64,000 nucleotides of DNA, from positions 18,122,696 to 18,186,695 of the forward strand of contig OX579638.1 in the NCBI GenBank assembly GCA_951230915.1. The letters are read 5' to 3'. The translations under genes and the position numbers were made by a program. Within the stretch, counting starts at the first letter, position 1. Each line of letters starts with the position of its first letter. Positions 37,568-50,520 of the stretch are shown in pieces. This DNA is from Antitrichia curtipendula (taxonomy: Eukaryota > Streptophyta > Bryopsida > Hypnales > Leucodontaceae). The notes under the pieces were generated by a model. That model was not told the DNA's origin, did not search any database, and saw nothing but the letters and a program-made list of their open reading frames with translations.

Positions 37568-40500
37568 TTAGAATTTATATTTATTGATGAAAAAGTGACC
37601 ATCTTCTATGAAATTAGGCACAATGTGGATGACTCGAAGAATGGTAGCAACATCTACCACTAGGTAACATGAATCTATACATGAATCCCATATCAGTTGC
37701 TTGCATCCTAGAAGCTTGTTCAATCGACTAGGAGGTAGAACCTTGTACATGCGTACAAATGCTAAGTTTTTTGGTGCCAAGATATTACTTTGAATATCTA
37801 TGAAGGATGCTTCAAAAATTAGCCGCAATTGGGCATACATTGTGATTTCATCCATGCCTGCATCCTCCATTTGTAGAGCAACATCACTGTAGTATGGTGC
37901 TCCATGAAATTCATGGCTTGCACGAGCATACAATGGCCAATCTCCAAATCGTTCACCTGGTCCAACTGGTACAGCCAAAGAAGAAAAGATACGTAGAACT
38001 TGACCCCCTTGAAAATTATTTCCTTCTTCAAAAACATGAAGACTTTGCGGTAGTTGAAAAAGCTCATGCTGTGCTGAAAGAATAGAACACACACGAGGTG
38101 GTAGTTTATTCTTGAAAGGAAGCTCAAGGGAAGTCGGTATCAACCAAGACAACCGAAGGTAAGCATGGGGGCCAGACATGACATTCTCTCCAATCTACAC
38201 AGCCTAAACAAACATTCAAATAAATGAAATGAGCTCATTTTCTTCTCATCACAATTAAACAAAAATAATTGCAATTCCTTTGCATATTGTCCATCAAAGC
38301 ATATCATATTGATTTAGTAGTGAACCTGATCTAAGGCTGTTATTTTTTCAATTGTTGATTCAAATGCTTCAACTTCTTCAACTTTTCGCCGATATGATTG
38401 CAGACGAGAATTGTGTTTCAGAATTTGACCAGTGTAATCACGCCTGTTGCTTGATCAATAGGCAGACTTCATGAGATTAATGTGCAAGTGCTCGTATATA
38501 TTTGTACTGTATTCAAAAGGTGAACCTGAACGTCGGATTGCATCACTGAAATGACGCATTGCATGGATTTTCACCAAATTGAAAGAGGATTTCTGTTGAT
38601 CTTTTAAGCTCTGCTTAAAAGATGTGATTGCCCTATCATTCACAAAAGTGCATGAAACTATTAGAAAATTCTCATGTACAACCTCCAATTATAAACAAGA
38701 TGTTCAAAAAATCATTATTTTCATACAACATGATTAGCAGCAATATGAAACTATAGTATTTGTCATTCAAGTTCTTGTACTTACGAGCACATGAGATCAT
38801 CCATGTCTTTTAGGGTTGTCTCAGTGTACTCATGTGTATGGCACGCTAACTTATACCAGTTAAGGAACTTGACCATTGCTGATATGCATTTTTCTTCAAA
38901 TACTCCAATCATGCAGAATACAATAACCTGATACAATCAATATCATATTATTATCCAAAATTTGTACAGTTGAACTTCTATAAAAATGGTTTAGACAAAA
39001 GATTCTTCATATCATACATCATCAATAAACTTCATACTGGGAAAACTTATACTATGATTGTGAAATGATTGATCTTTAAAACTAATATTTGGTTGTTTAT
39101 CATATTTACCTGCATCACTGCTCGATGTTCAAATGCTGCAAAGTTGGCATTTGAACGGAAGTAGCCACCTTTGTCAGTTCCTGGTATACGAAAGCTTTGA
39201 TATCTAGATGTTGCTTTCATTAAGAGAAGGCGCTTGTCCAACAAATGCAAACTTCCAGATTTTGCATTGCTTGATCCCTCCAACACTCTTAAAATATCTA
39301 CCAAGGTCTTGAAAACTCCAAGATCTGATTGGTGCACAATATCAACATGCAAACACTTGTAGGGATTTCCCATGGCTGTATCACCTCCGTTAAAGCCCCA
39401 AAGTGCACACTGCAATTCAAGAATTGACACATTTTCAATATCGAACAAGCAACACATACCTCAAACTTACTTAGTGCATACATACACTTCTATAAACTTT
39501 AAGAAAATATAAAGTTTAAATACAAGAATCTTTTTAATTATTATCAATAATGCTTTGCAAATGAATACAAAGGAAATTTAAAAGTACCCTTTCATATGTA
39601 CACACCTCCACTCCATGTAATGAATGTAATTTCGAGATAGCCATCTTTTCTGCTGTTGTTCTTGCATCTTTTATTTCCTTGAATATAGACTTCATAGTTA
39701 ATTCCGTTCTGTACTCTAATCTTTGATTTGTCATATTCAATTGATCTTTTGCACAAAGACATAGGCTACAAGGTAGCTCGCACTTGTTGGTGTCATATGT
39801 GCAGGTAATCTAACAATGCAACATGTTAGCATTCAAAAATAGTTAGGATATGTCCTTCTGGTTGTCATTGAACAATAACTATTTTTTTTAAAGCATAAAA
39901 TATTCCTTTCAATATTACTAGAAAATATATAATTCCATGTTCCATAAGCTCGATGTTGTGTAGCAGTACCTTTGACCCTTCTGGATGATCGCAAGGATAT
40001 GCAAAAAGAAGTGGAAAAATAAGTTGCTCAATCCCATGTGGATCAATCATAACACTCCCCCTGTGCATGTGCAATTCAAGTTAGTATTTGTCAACACTAT
40101 TAAAAACTTCAGACTACAACTACAAATAATATGACAAAATTGGATTTGATTCTCTAGAACTCAATTATATTATAAACTAGAGTAAGATAATTGGCTTTTG
40201 TAAGCATTGACTAATCTCAAAAGATAAGCTTTTTTTAACTATAAAAACAGTTCACATAGTTTAAATCATACTTAAAACTCAATTTTTTCAAAGGCTGCAG
40301 AATTTGATTGAGGCACTCATGGAAAATTTCGAGTCTTCTTTGGTGCGAAGATATGTCAGACGCAGGGATAACAGGCAAGACTCCTAGAAGTATGTGTCCT
40401 TCTGCTTGAGCACGCAGTTCGCAAGTAATGTTTTCTAGAGACAAAACCAAAGGATAGCCACTCACCCTTCCATTGTTTGAGAGACTTGTCTGATCGCTAT

Positions 40501-41190
40501 ACAATATGAGAGGGGCTATGACTGCACCTTCACAACCAATGTAAGATTGCATAAATTGCCACCACTTGCCAGTGCTCGGAATAGAGTATGATGGTTCTGC
40601 TGCATTGGATGATGTAATACATGATGTTGGGCCTAGATCAAAGTTCTCACCATTGGCTGGGGCTGAAAATAATGTAGATAAAGCTAATACAGGATCCTTG
40701 TAGTAAAGACATATTAGATAAGGGTCTCCATTTTTTCCTTGACTATATACTCCAACCAACTATCCTCTGTATGATGAAGTGCATCTTCATAATTGTTGCA
40801 ATCTGAAGCTGATTTGACGGTCACATCTTCTAACTTGAAGGACTTGTGGAAAAGCACATTTCGAAACAAATTTGTGATGTCCTTCTCTGATAAACCCATT
40901 CCATTTTTGCAATGCCGTATCCAGTGGACCAAAGAAAACGTTGAGTCATACGGTCTTTCTTCATGGACAATATTAGTAGTCTCCAGAACTTCGGGATCAT
41001 TGAAATCCTCATGTGGAGAATTTTGGTACTGCAATGCCTCTTCAACCAATCCTTGAAGTTCAATGTGTGATGATTTGGACTTCTTCCTGCCTAAGGTTTT
41101 ACAATGGATACTTCTTTGATGGTTGGTCAGATTCGCTTTGCTGATGAAGTTTACAGCTCCACATCGATCACAACTTAATGATACCATCAT
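37568..41190 (-). pseudogene. Plavaka-type (CACTA/EnSpm-related) transposase relic
   Basis: Exons on the minus strand: 41190 (or acceptor 41208) to 40272, 40060-39970, 39809-39606, 39409-39110, 38927-38785, 38632-38326 and 38194-37568. It opens with a C2H2 finger ('CDRCGAVNF...NHQRSIH'), common at the N-terminus of these transposases. Family hallmarks then come in order: 'YYKDPVLALSTLF', 'WWQFMQSYIG' followed by 'GAVIAPLILYSDQTSLS', a cysteine cluster 'CELPCSLCLC', 'CLHVDIVHQSDLGVFKTL', 'KIHAMRHFSDAIRRSGS', 'YEHLHINLMKSAY', 'DWPLYARASHEFHG' and the C-terminal 'YLVVDVATILRVIHIVP'. Two lesions are visible. TGA at 38455-38457 falls where the family has Arg (CGA to TGA would be a CpG transition). 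A one-base frameshift in the A6 tract (forward T6, 40731-40736) separates 'WLEYIVKE' from 'NGDPYLICLYY'. Terminal inverted repeats were not found. The family assignment is secure; current activity is unlikely. Confidence 0.85.
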
Positions 41191-41223
41191 CAATGCAAAA
41201 ATGAAGTCCTGCAAGTTCCCCAC

Positions 41224-44200
41224 AAGTACTAAGCATTAATACAATTTTTTTGAATAAAATCATGACTACACTAAGAAAATAGTTCACTAAATCTGTAGTT
41301 CCTTAACAAAAGTAATAAAATTTTATGACTAATTTCTATGCACATGGCGTGAGGGGAATTAGAACATCTACAAAAATGTATTGTCCTTGCAAGATCCAGA
41401 AGAAAGAAAGAACAAAAGAGCAAAGCATTTCAAATCCTCCTTCCCATATTTGGATATACTTCCTAGGAATTGTTCAGGTGATGTAGGGTGAAAAACAGTT
41501 ATATTACTGAGGTATTGATTCCCAATCTATGGAAACTGACGTAGTAACAAAAGAGTCATCTTCTTATTGTGCTTGTAATGCTAAGATTATACAAACAAAA
41601 TACAGAACTCATTAAATTAGCCAAATAACATGCGTGACGTTTAGAAACAGGTCCTCCTATCACGAGAAGCTTTATGATTGCGGGAACTACAAGAAGACCC
41701 GTTCAAAAAGTATTTCACAGTAATTTCGGAGTTTCTAAGGTCGGAAATCCTTATCGTTTAATAGAACTTACCTTTTGCTGCTTTCGCATTGTTCCATGAT
41801 TCTTCCAACTCAAGAAGAAGTCACCGACCAATGGACAACCAAAAAATGAAGATAAAATTTCACTTTCAACGTCGACAAGTAATGTTCGTACTACTCAATA
41901 TGAGATTCGTCTTCTTACTTCCAAATGAATCACAACATCTTTTTTTAGTCAAATCATTTGAGAGAAAATTGAATTTTAAAGTACCCACGACTTGCAACCC
42001 CTTAGTGTTCATTCCCGTGTTAGAATCACTCAACAAACATATAGATTCGCCACCTCAAGTAGTGTGCAAGCCAGTAATCTTGGACGGCCTTCCTTCAATG
42101 ATAAGTAAACTACATAGCCCCAGAACTATAGTGGCTTACTTGTAAGGTAGTCCGGCCTCCATATTTTTTAATGCTCCTCATTTAGCAATTTACTTCGAGG
42201 TGATTACAAACCGTAGTACTTTGTGGTACTTAGAGCACTATGACATGTTCTTAGCTCAGCATAAATCACTCTTTGAGAAAAAGAAGTTTACATGAAAACT
42301 CAAAAACACTTTCACTTGGAAGGTGGATAGAACTATACGGGTAACATGGTCAGAACCTGCCAAACTTCACAAGAAATTGTGCATGTTTATTCTATTCTTC
42401 TGGATGTATTAATGATTGTCAGTGGACAATGGACAACTGCATATTACTTGTGAGACTTGGGAAACTCTCAAACCTGTATCGAGAGATTGTTACTGTCTCC
42501 TTGATTGTGTTCACTTGATTTACGCTTTAACTGTTGGTAGATTGAATGGATTCCTACTTCTACTTCAACTCCAATAAGGGAGTTTGCTAAAACTAATTTG
42601 AATTTCTCGTTTTTCCATTTTTTCCTTATCCCCAATTTGTGGTTTAGATTCTTTGATCTACCTAAAGAGAAGCAAGGATTATTCTTCTGTGGATGTTCTT
42701 TGGAATTCATGGAAGGCTGATTTTCAAACTAGTGTTCACAAACTCTGCTTAACGCTCAAGTTACTTTCACATAAATAAAGGTTTGATTATTGGCATACAA
42801 CATGCATACATTGCCTATTTATTATATGTGGAGGAGCAAACTTTGCTTCCTGTAACGTAGGTGCATTGAGAATAGCACACTTATTTCACTTCAAGGTTGC
42901 ACATCGTCTATGTTCACTTCAATTGTTCGCCCCCATGTCATTCGTACTTTCCAGTTAAAGTACATATGTTGTAGAGAATATGAGATGTGGATGATGACAA
43001 TACATAACCACATATGATATCAATGAATAAGGAACACTCACCTCATAATAAGATTGAAAATATGGTCTGTCGGACTACCTTGCATGTACTGTTCCCTTCA
43101 ATAGCCAAAATGTGAGTTGCACAATCCGGATTGTGCATATTAAATGAAGAAAATAACACTTCTATTTTTGACTCTCATACGTTTAGGTCCAATTTTACAC
43201 ATTACTATGTACGTATGAACAAGTTACAACTAAGTAGAACATGAACCCAAATGTAGGGAATTCAATATTGTTAACTCTGAGTACGGCAAGATGGGACATT
43301 TCAAGTGGGTACTCTATGCTGAAGGATTCCATGTCTAGAAGAAGAGAAATTTGCTCACCTAAGAAATGACGTGCAAGTTAGCGAGTCAAGCTTCACTCCG
43401 AAGTGCAAAAAATAGTGCGTCACTATTGGAAATTTTGATAGTCTACAACATATACTGTACAAGGCAAGGGATCATTCACATGAAGACTCAGTCATTGTAA
43501 ATTTTTTTAAAAGGATATATATAGACCTTGGCAAATGCCTGATGTTGCCACAACCTTCAATACTTCTTCCTATGCACTAACCAAGCGGTCAACATGACGA
43601 CTTTCTCGTTTCTCATTTATCATTGCATTCTCGTTTGGAGGCGGTCTACATACCACAATATGCAGCACATGACAGTTGACACTTCATAGACATGTCCTAC
43701 TAATCATCCAACCGCAGTGCATCTGTGCACAAATAAGACACAAAAGATACAAAGAAAATAGCTCCAAATTCTGATTATCTAACTTTGTCTAAAATAAATG
43801 TAGGAAAATGTCAGGGCTTACAATGGGCTAGTTTTAGAGGTCTTGCTAGATTGAATTGTTATTTGAATTATTTGGAAGCATTTAAAGTGGCTCCAAACAT
43901 TTGAAATCATTTTAGAAGATTTACAACATATTACAAATTTGAAGATTCAATTGTGAAATGACTATTCAACTTGTATTTGTCATGATATAGACCCACCTCG
44001 TCACAAAATCCATTTCCTGAACATTGTAAACAACAGTTTCAGATGTAAATAATAGCGCACCTTCCCCATTCCATCTCTAAGCTCCTTCCCTGCACAAAAC
44101 AGAAATGGTAATGAAATTGCTTATGAGATAGTTGTTCACTTTAAATCTCCCCAGGTACAACTTTAAAATTTCTTCATAGTTCAAAATGGAATGGCACATC

Positions 44201-46272
44201 CGCCATCTATCACTTTGTACTGTATTCAAGTCATACGATTGCAACAAACTATAGTCATTATTACACATTTCATATTTCACAGAATTCATGTTTCACAGAT
44301 GTTATAAGTCCCTGTGGTGGTAGTGGTGAAGGACAGGATTTTGAGAGGAAAGCATGCTCTCAATATTAAGTTCTTAGTTGCCAAATGATCTTCTTTGACG
44401 GCATGATATCTGTTGGTGAGCTTTTCCACAGTTTTTGAAAAATCTAAAAATTACGGACTCAGTACATGCGGCACAATTTTTGGTGCACTTGTGCCGCATT
44501 AGGATAGGGTGCAAGACTCTCAACACTACAACAACTATTTAGTCCATTTTGCAAGGAGCCCGTGGTTGGACGTCTACATGACTAGAAAAGGTCGAATGGA
44601 TTCTTCAACTACAAAATTTACAATATGTATACGTTTTTAGAACTACAATTTTAAAAAATGATGGAATCCTTTCAAATTGCATTTCTGTATAAGTGAAATT
44701 TTTGGATTTATGACAACTAGACTCTAGATATGCATAATTGCTTAAGTGCTTATAAATGGATCTTTTGTCATGTAGAAGGTTAACAAGGTTTTAACAAATT
44801 TTCACAGATTATAACAAGACTTTCAATGAGAGTCTATTGCCTCTACAACGATAATTAGGTATCACAAAGACTATTGACTAGACCATAGTCAGACTATAGT
44901 AGGTACTATTATATGCTCATTGTGACCATGCTGCAATGTTTTTTCCTCTCATAACTAGAGGCAGTTGTCACACTCTTGTATTGCCAAAGCACTAGAAATG
45001 AGAACAAAGATTTTGAAAATGATGTTATCTTCAAGCTTTAGAAACAATCTACTTTTTTGAAAACGTTGTTTCACCTGTGCAACAACTATTATGATTGAAT
45101 TAATGATGCAATATACAAGCACAACCTAGTTACAAGCATAATAGTGAAAAGCAGTAAAATGGGTTCCACCTACTTCATGGACTCTTCTACCAGCTTGCAA
45201 ACGTCTATCCTACTCTTGTAGCGAGTAAATACAGTCCCCTTTCCAAACGTGGTCTCTCACTTATTGGAAAGGACGTGTGGAGATCTCCTTCCATACTGTA
45301 GCTACTCCTACAAGCATTAAGGTTCTCCACCCCAGGCAAAATGCCTTGTTAGCTAATCAAAACACCAAGAACTTTACTTCCCAATTCTAATAAAAGTTCA
45401 CTATCTCCTACTTGTACAAATGTCTTTGCTTCATGAAGTTTCTACAAGAAAAACTTTAGTCATATACACAGATGTCTTCAATGTCACAGTCTAGGCTCCC
45501 CAAATGCATGGAAACATTTCTGGACTGTTGGAACATGGAAGAATTAAGTATTGTTAGATTGAAGAAAGTGGTCTATAACTCTTTTGTCCAACATTCTATA
45601 AATTCTGATTCATATGCAACTTCTTGTGACGTGGTAGTCAGAGTATATGATGAGTTCTGAACTGATCATGAATCATTCCGTAAAATGTGGGTACAAAAAA
45701 ATATATGTGATATTAAAAAAAATTACATGTCATGGTGTGTTCAAATCATCATACATGGAGGCTTCGGATTACCTTTTGAGAAGCCTGCAGAAGTGCACGA
45801 ATCACTTGTATGTTGCCTATGCAGTCAATGGTGTAATATAAACCAACATTGCTCATCTCTATGAAGACCTGCTTCAACAATTTGCAATATGTCCCTTGTC
45901 AAACTTCTAATATCACTTTCCTTGAAATCCTATAGAAAGAAGGAATTCACAATAAATGAAAGGTTGGTTGCAAGAGACGCCCAATGTGCACACGTTTAGA
46001 TTTAGTCAACCGACATCTTTAAGAAATCCTTGGGATTCACGACTTCCATTGCTCCTAACTTCGAAGCTCTGAAAAACAAATCCCAGAACGACTTTCTAAG
46101 TCTTAGTCTCCTCCTCTGTTGCTAATTGTGTTGTTGTCAAAGTGCAGAAGATCTGGTCTGTCGACTCTGTGTATTCCCCCACCAAAACCTAAGCTCCCAT
46201 CAACAAAAATGGAACAGAACTTTGTAAGAAAATCACCATTCGCCACCTACTCAAATCCCTTCTCTTTCAAAT
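41224..46272. other. Gene-poor block, mostly decayed sequence
   Basis: The part nearest 41.2 kb may hold the 5' end of the Plavaka element. Open frames (for example 118 codons at 41789-42145, plus) have no recognisable motif. A short hairpin with 11-bp arms ('atgcggcacaa' and its complement) lies at 44466-44499. I see no RNA gene. Confidence 0.35.
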
Positions 46273-46494
46273 TTAGATCGGCCATATTTGCAGAGTAGCG
46301 CTAACAAAAATGAAAAGAAGTTCGTGGTCACCAAACTGAGAGTTTTCCTCACAAATGCGACAAGATTGTGAAATCTGTGACAAAGTGACCTTGGGCTTCA
46401 AGCGTCTCCAACTGAGACTGTTTCCAAGTACCTTCTTTGCAACCTATATAGCTTGGCCCACATCTGTAGGGAAGAAGGCCTCTAGTGGAATCAG
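46273..46494 (-). mobile_element. Relic of the C-terminal end of a LINE reverse transcriptase (zf-RVT)
   Basis: A minus-strand frame of 74 codons, broken by one TAG, contains 'PLEAFFPTDVGQAI', then 'WRRLKPKVTLSQI', then 'SCRICEENSQFGDHELLF' and ends 'IWPI'. The order of tryptophan-arginine motif, C-x2-C, H-E-L-L-F and a final I-W is that of the zinc-binding tail of plant non-LTR retrotransposons. Upstream sequence (46.5-46.6 kb) is too decayed to read. I infer an old LINE insertion. Confidence 0.5.
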
Positions 46495-49386
46495 AACTTA
46501 ACACTACACCCTGACACTTTACTTTCTTAGACTAGCAACGCCTCTTTTGCCACTACATTCGCAATCTTAAACACGTACGACATTGTCCTTCACAGATGAG
46601 AAACTTTTACTTAAATCCCCCAAAATAATTTTTTGCTCAAGCACTCTCTACAACTTGCAATCTTCAAATGATGACAAACCAATGATGAGTAGAGATTGAA
46701 GCCCTTGTAACTTACAATATGTTACTGCCGCACTACTTGCAAAGCTATCTGGAAAGGTTTAAGCGAAGTAGTGATGGACGCGATATTGGAATAATTTAAG
46801 GCAATGCTAGGTTAGGATCCATTTTTCAGGTCTCGATTGTGTATATGCTGGATGGGGATGGCCCCCTTGCAAATCTCCATACACTTCTTTACAATCACTT
46901 TGCTTTAGAAGAAGGGTTAGGAAAACTAGTTTTTAAAATTTATGCACAATAATTTTACAATGATTTGAGATTACAAGGTCAAATTTTAGGAAATGAACTT
47001 GAATAACTTCTCTAAAAGATTCTATGGTTGGATTCATTAAGGAAAAAAAAAAGTGAAGATTTTGGCCTTGCTTTGGGAAAGATTGTATTTCAAAGTAATT
47101 TTGGACTTCACATCACTGTTGAACTTTAGGAATAACATTTTTTTAGCATTAAGCTAAAGCACTGAATTTTGTTGATCTTTATTTGTTGATTTTTTTAAAT
47201 TTGATTTGAACCAAATCACCATGCATCCAATTGCCAAATTCTTATATCCTCTTTATGAAATAATTTGGAAGTTCAGAACCTACAGAAGTTGATTTCTATA
47301 AGCTTGAAAAATTGTTTATAAAATTTTGTCACTAACAATGGTAGAATATTTTTTTTCTCTCCTTGAGTCTCAACCTATGTAAAGTTAGTTGGACTTCCTA
47401 CCTCAAAGAAGATGTAATTTCTACTTCACCTTTTTTATACAATTATTGTAGGTTGAAGTAATTTTATTAAATATTTTCACATTGAGCCATAAATTTGAAA
47501 TAAAAGTAAAAAATTTAATGTACTTAAAACAAAATGAGTTTGTGTAAAATGAGTTTGTGTAAAAGTAAAAAATTTAATGTACTTAAAACAAAATGAGTTT
47601 GTGTAAACAAAATGTCATGTAAGTTTTAGACTTTTGATACATTGAAATTTGTTATAAATAAAAAGTTGTAATCTCGGGGGGTGCACTTTTGCTACTACAA
47701 CAAACCACGTGCAAACAAGTGGTTTCTAATAAATGATAATTTCAACCTAAAATTTTGAGCATTGTTTAATAATGACTATAGGTTTCTATTTCCGAAATTT
47801 CCAACCCAAATAAAATGTAAAATGATTTGTAGAAGAGGTTGAAAATGAACTAAAATGACATGTTTTTCAACTCAAATAATTATAGAGAACACATTTAGAG
47901 GACCATTGAATCAATATTCAACTCAAAATGAGCTTTCAACAAAGAGTTATTTTTAGGAATTTTTTCTTCATTGTTTAGACAATTTTTTCTTATATAATAT
48001 AGGGGTGTGAAAGTTATTTTTCAGTTCTACAGTGTATCTTTTTACTTCAAAAATTTGTAACTAATTATTATTAACAAATAAAAATATCAATAATTCAAAA
48101 CATAAACTTTCAAAGTAGGAAAATATATTCATATTTTTTGTTTTTTGTTTTATTTAAAATTCAAAAAGTAAATAGGGGGTTCAAAGTTTTGTCCGCATGT
48201 GGTTTCTAATGGACACTCTAAGTGAACTCCCCGTGGTTGTAATAGGACAAAAAATATAATGTAAATTTTATTGTCAACTATTAATAATTGCATGGATAAG
48301 TGATCAATAATTACAACACTCCATTCAATGGATGATGATATTGGAATGACAAGCTAACATTGAGTGCCTTGCTTTTAATTTATTTGGTCTTTTCCAAGAG
48401 CATGGAAATCTACAATATTTATGGTCTATTGTATAGCATTGAGAATGCATTGAGATTATCCCCTAAAAAACCATATTATATTTTGGACAAAGGTTGTCAC
48501 ATTGCCATTTTCTAGTATACTGAGCCAAAGTGACCTGAAGAAGTTTTTTCTTGAAATTCAACAATATAAAATTATACTAGATAATTATGAGGATGTATAG
48601 AAACAACTCAATAGTTTTGATTTTGTAGATTGTAATATTTAGCATTTGAGATTACAAGAGTCTTCTTTGTTACTCTTATCCAACAAGATCAACAAATTTT
48701 TAATCTTTTTTTAATAATATTTTGTATTATATATGTTTTTTTAGCTGATGCATATAATATCACAGTTATACATGCTTCATGAAGTTTTAGTCTAGACTAA
48801 AAAAACTTTAGACATGTACTTTTCTTATTTGGATACTTTATTGGAAAAATTTAGATTTCCAAAAACAGGATACATTTCTATACTTTGTGTTAATATTTCA
48901 AAAGCATTCATTCAAAATTTTCTTCATGTACAAGGACCTACTTAAACTCTCATTTGGTTATTTTAAAAAAGATTGTCTTTTACGGATTAAAGCTATAAAC
49001 TATATGAAGACATGCATCTATATACTTTATATAAAGTATATTAGAGTACAATTCTATACAAGTAAATATCTTTACTAAATAAATGGAAAGAGACACATAT
49101 CTCCTCTAATGTCTATTATTAATCATCGAGCTTGTCCTAAAGTGCACCTATGCTTGATACTATTAGCTATTGAAAATACTTTATATTCTAAGTAGACATA
49201 AGTTATTATTATTGAATCTTATTAGCAAATGAAATAGGATTCTAACACACTTTAGTATGCATTAATTAGACAATCTATAAATAAAATACAAATTTTTGAA
49301 ATGTTGTGTGAAGCTATACCAAACTATGACACTAGGCTCTCTTATATTCTTATGTTCTGATTGTATACATTTTGCATTATCCAAAT
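46495..49386. other. Intergenic, AT-rich, no gene seen
   Basis: Contains the 59-bp tandem duplication at 47502-47607. Otherwise it is long AT-rich sequence without supported features. Confidence 0.4.
47502..47607. repeat. 59-bp tandem duplication with nested 15-bp repeat
   Basis: The sequence starting 'aaaagtaaaaaatttaatg' at 47502 is repeated at 47561 without a visible mismatch over about 46 bases. Inside it the 15-mer 'aaatgagtttgtgta' is itself doubled. The identity suggests a recent event. Confidence 0.85.
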
Positions 49387-50520
49387 CTAGATTTCACTGT
49401 TGCTTTCAATCCAAATGTTGGTGTTATATTTGTGCAGTGACGATTTTAGGTGCACATAACTTATCAGTATAGAAATATTCACCCTCATTTTCAAATTATC
49501 TTCTTTTGTAGGAAAACTTGTCTTCAAGTGTCTTTGAATGTAATTGAATGCAAGTGATAGCATGGTTTGTATAGAAGGATGCAGTTGTGGGAGCACATTT
49601 TGTAGGATGAGCACCGGAAAAAAGGTTTTTCCATTTGAAATTTTATGAAACTTAAAAATTCCATGACCAATCACAACCCATGCATATCCATGTGCACTTT
49701 CCAAATATGCACCCTATAAAGACAAACTTGTTTGTACACAATTCTTGAACAACTTAATTCTGTACTTGACGACCTAATTATGTTCTATATTTATAAAGAG
49801 AACATTAAAGTGGTCATTCAAAGTTTACGTCCTACCTCTATCTTCCCCCAACCAAGCCCAGGGATAAATGTAAAAATTACTTTTATTTTGTAGTTGCTTA
49901 GTATTCTACATTCTTTACTTCTACTACTTTATTCTTCACCTCTCCTAGCTAGCTTGGGGCCTTTGATTCCAAATTTGAATTTCAAGTTTCCGAATTCTGT
50001 CATGGGTGGCAAACAAAAAATTCCAATGTTTTCTCCAAGGGTAAGGTAGAAGCACCAATTGTCAACCACACCCAATACGCAACATGTAGGGTGCGTTATT
50101 TCCAACCTTCGGTTAGAACTCAAGCTTGAAATGGGTATTTTTTTGGTCCTTCAAGATCAGGACTTATATGATCATAACACATGTCCAAAAGAATGAGCGT
50201 GGGAGTAGGAAGTACTAAGTAGGAAAGTAGTTCTTCCATGATTGGAATTGGAAGACTCTAGACCTTGGCTATGGGACAAGTACACTTCGTGACTCCCAAA
50301 ATTCACATTAATTTCAATTTTGGTAATAAAATTCTGAAAAATTCGAAATCCCCGTATTTCCTATCTTCCTGCACGGGGGAAATTTCCATCACCTCATACT
50401 CCTCACCATCTGCTCCAAAATTGCTGAAATGATCGACTATTGGTGCTTCTAAGCTTACCTTAAAACATTTTGTGTCCGGTTTATCATCTATCCTTGGTCC
50501 ATCTGGCATCTTTCACTCCA
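49387..50520 (-). other. Possible decayed minus-strand coding block
   Basis: Three minus-strand open frames lie close together: 49387-49704, 49929-50123 and 50303-50509. They have protein-like composition, for example 'GADGEEYEVMEISPVQED' and 'EFGNLKFKFGIKGPKLA'. I cannot connect them by clear splice sites nor assign a family. They may be fragments of one pseudogene or chance frames. Confidence 0.2.

Noticed and set aside
41789..42145. Plus-strand ORF of 118 codons near the Plavaka relic
   Set aside because: No recognisable motif, antisense to the expected 5' flank of the transposase, and no splice partners.
42138..43087. Possible terminal inverted repeats 'aaggtagtccg' and 'cggactacctt' about 930 bp apart
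   Set aside because: Only about 11-13 bases match, no target duplication is visible, and no second copy was found. Chance pairing is likely.
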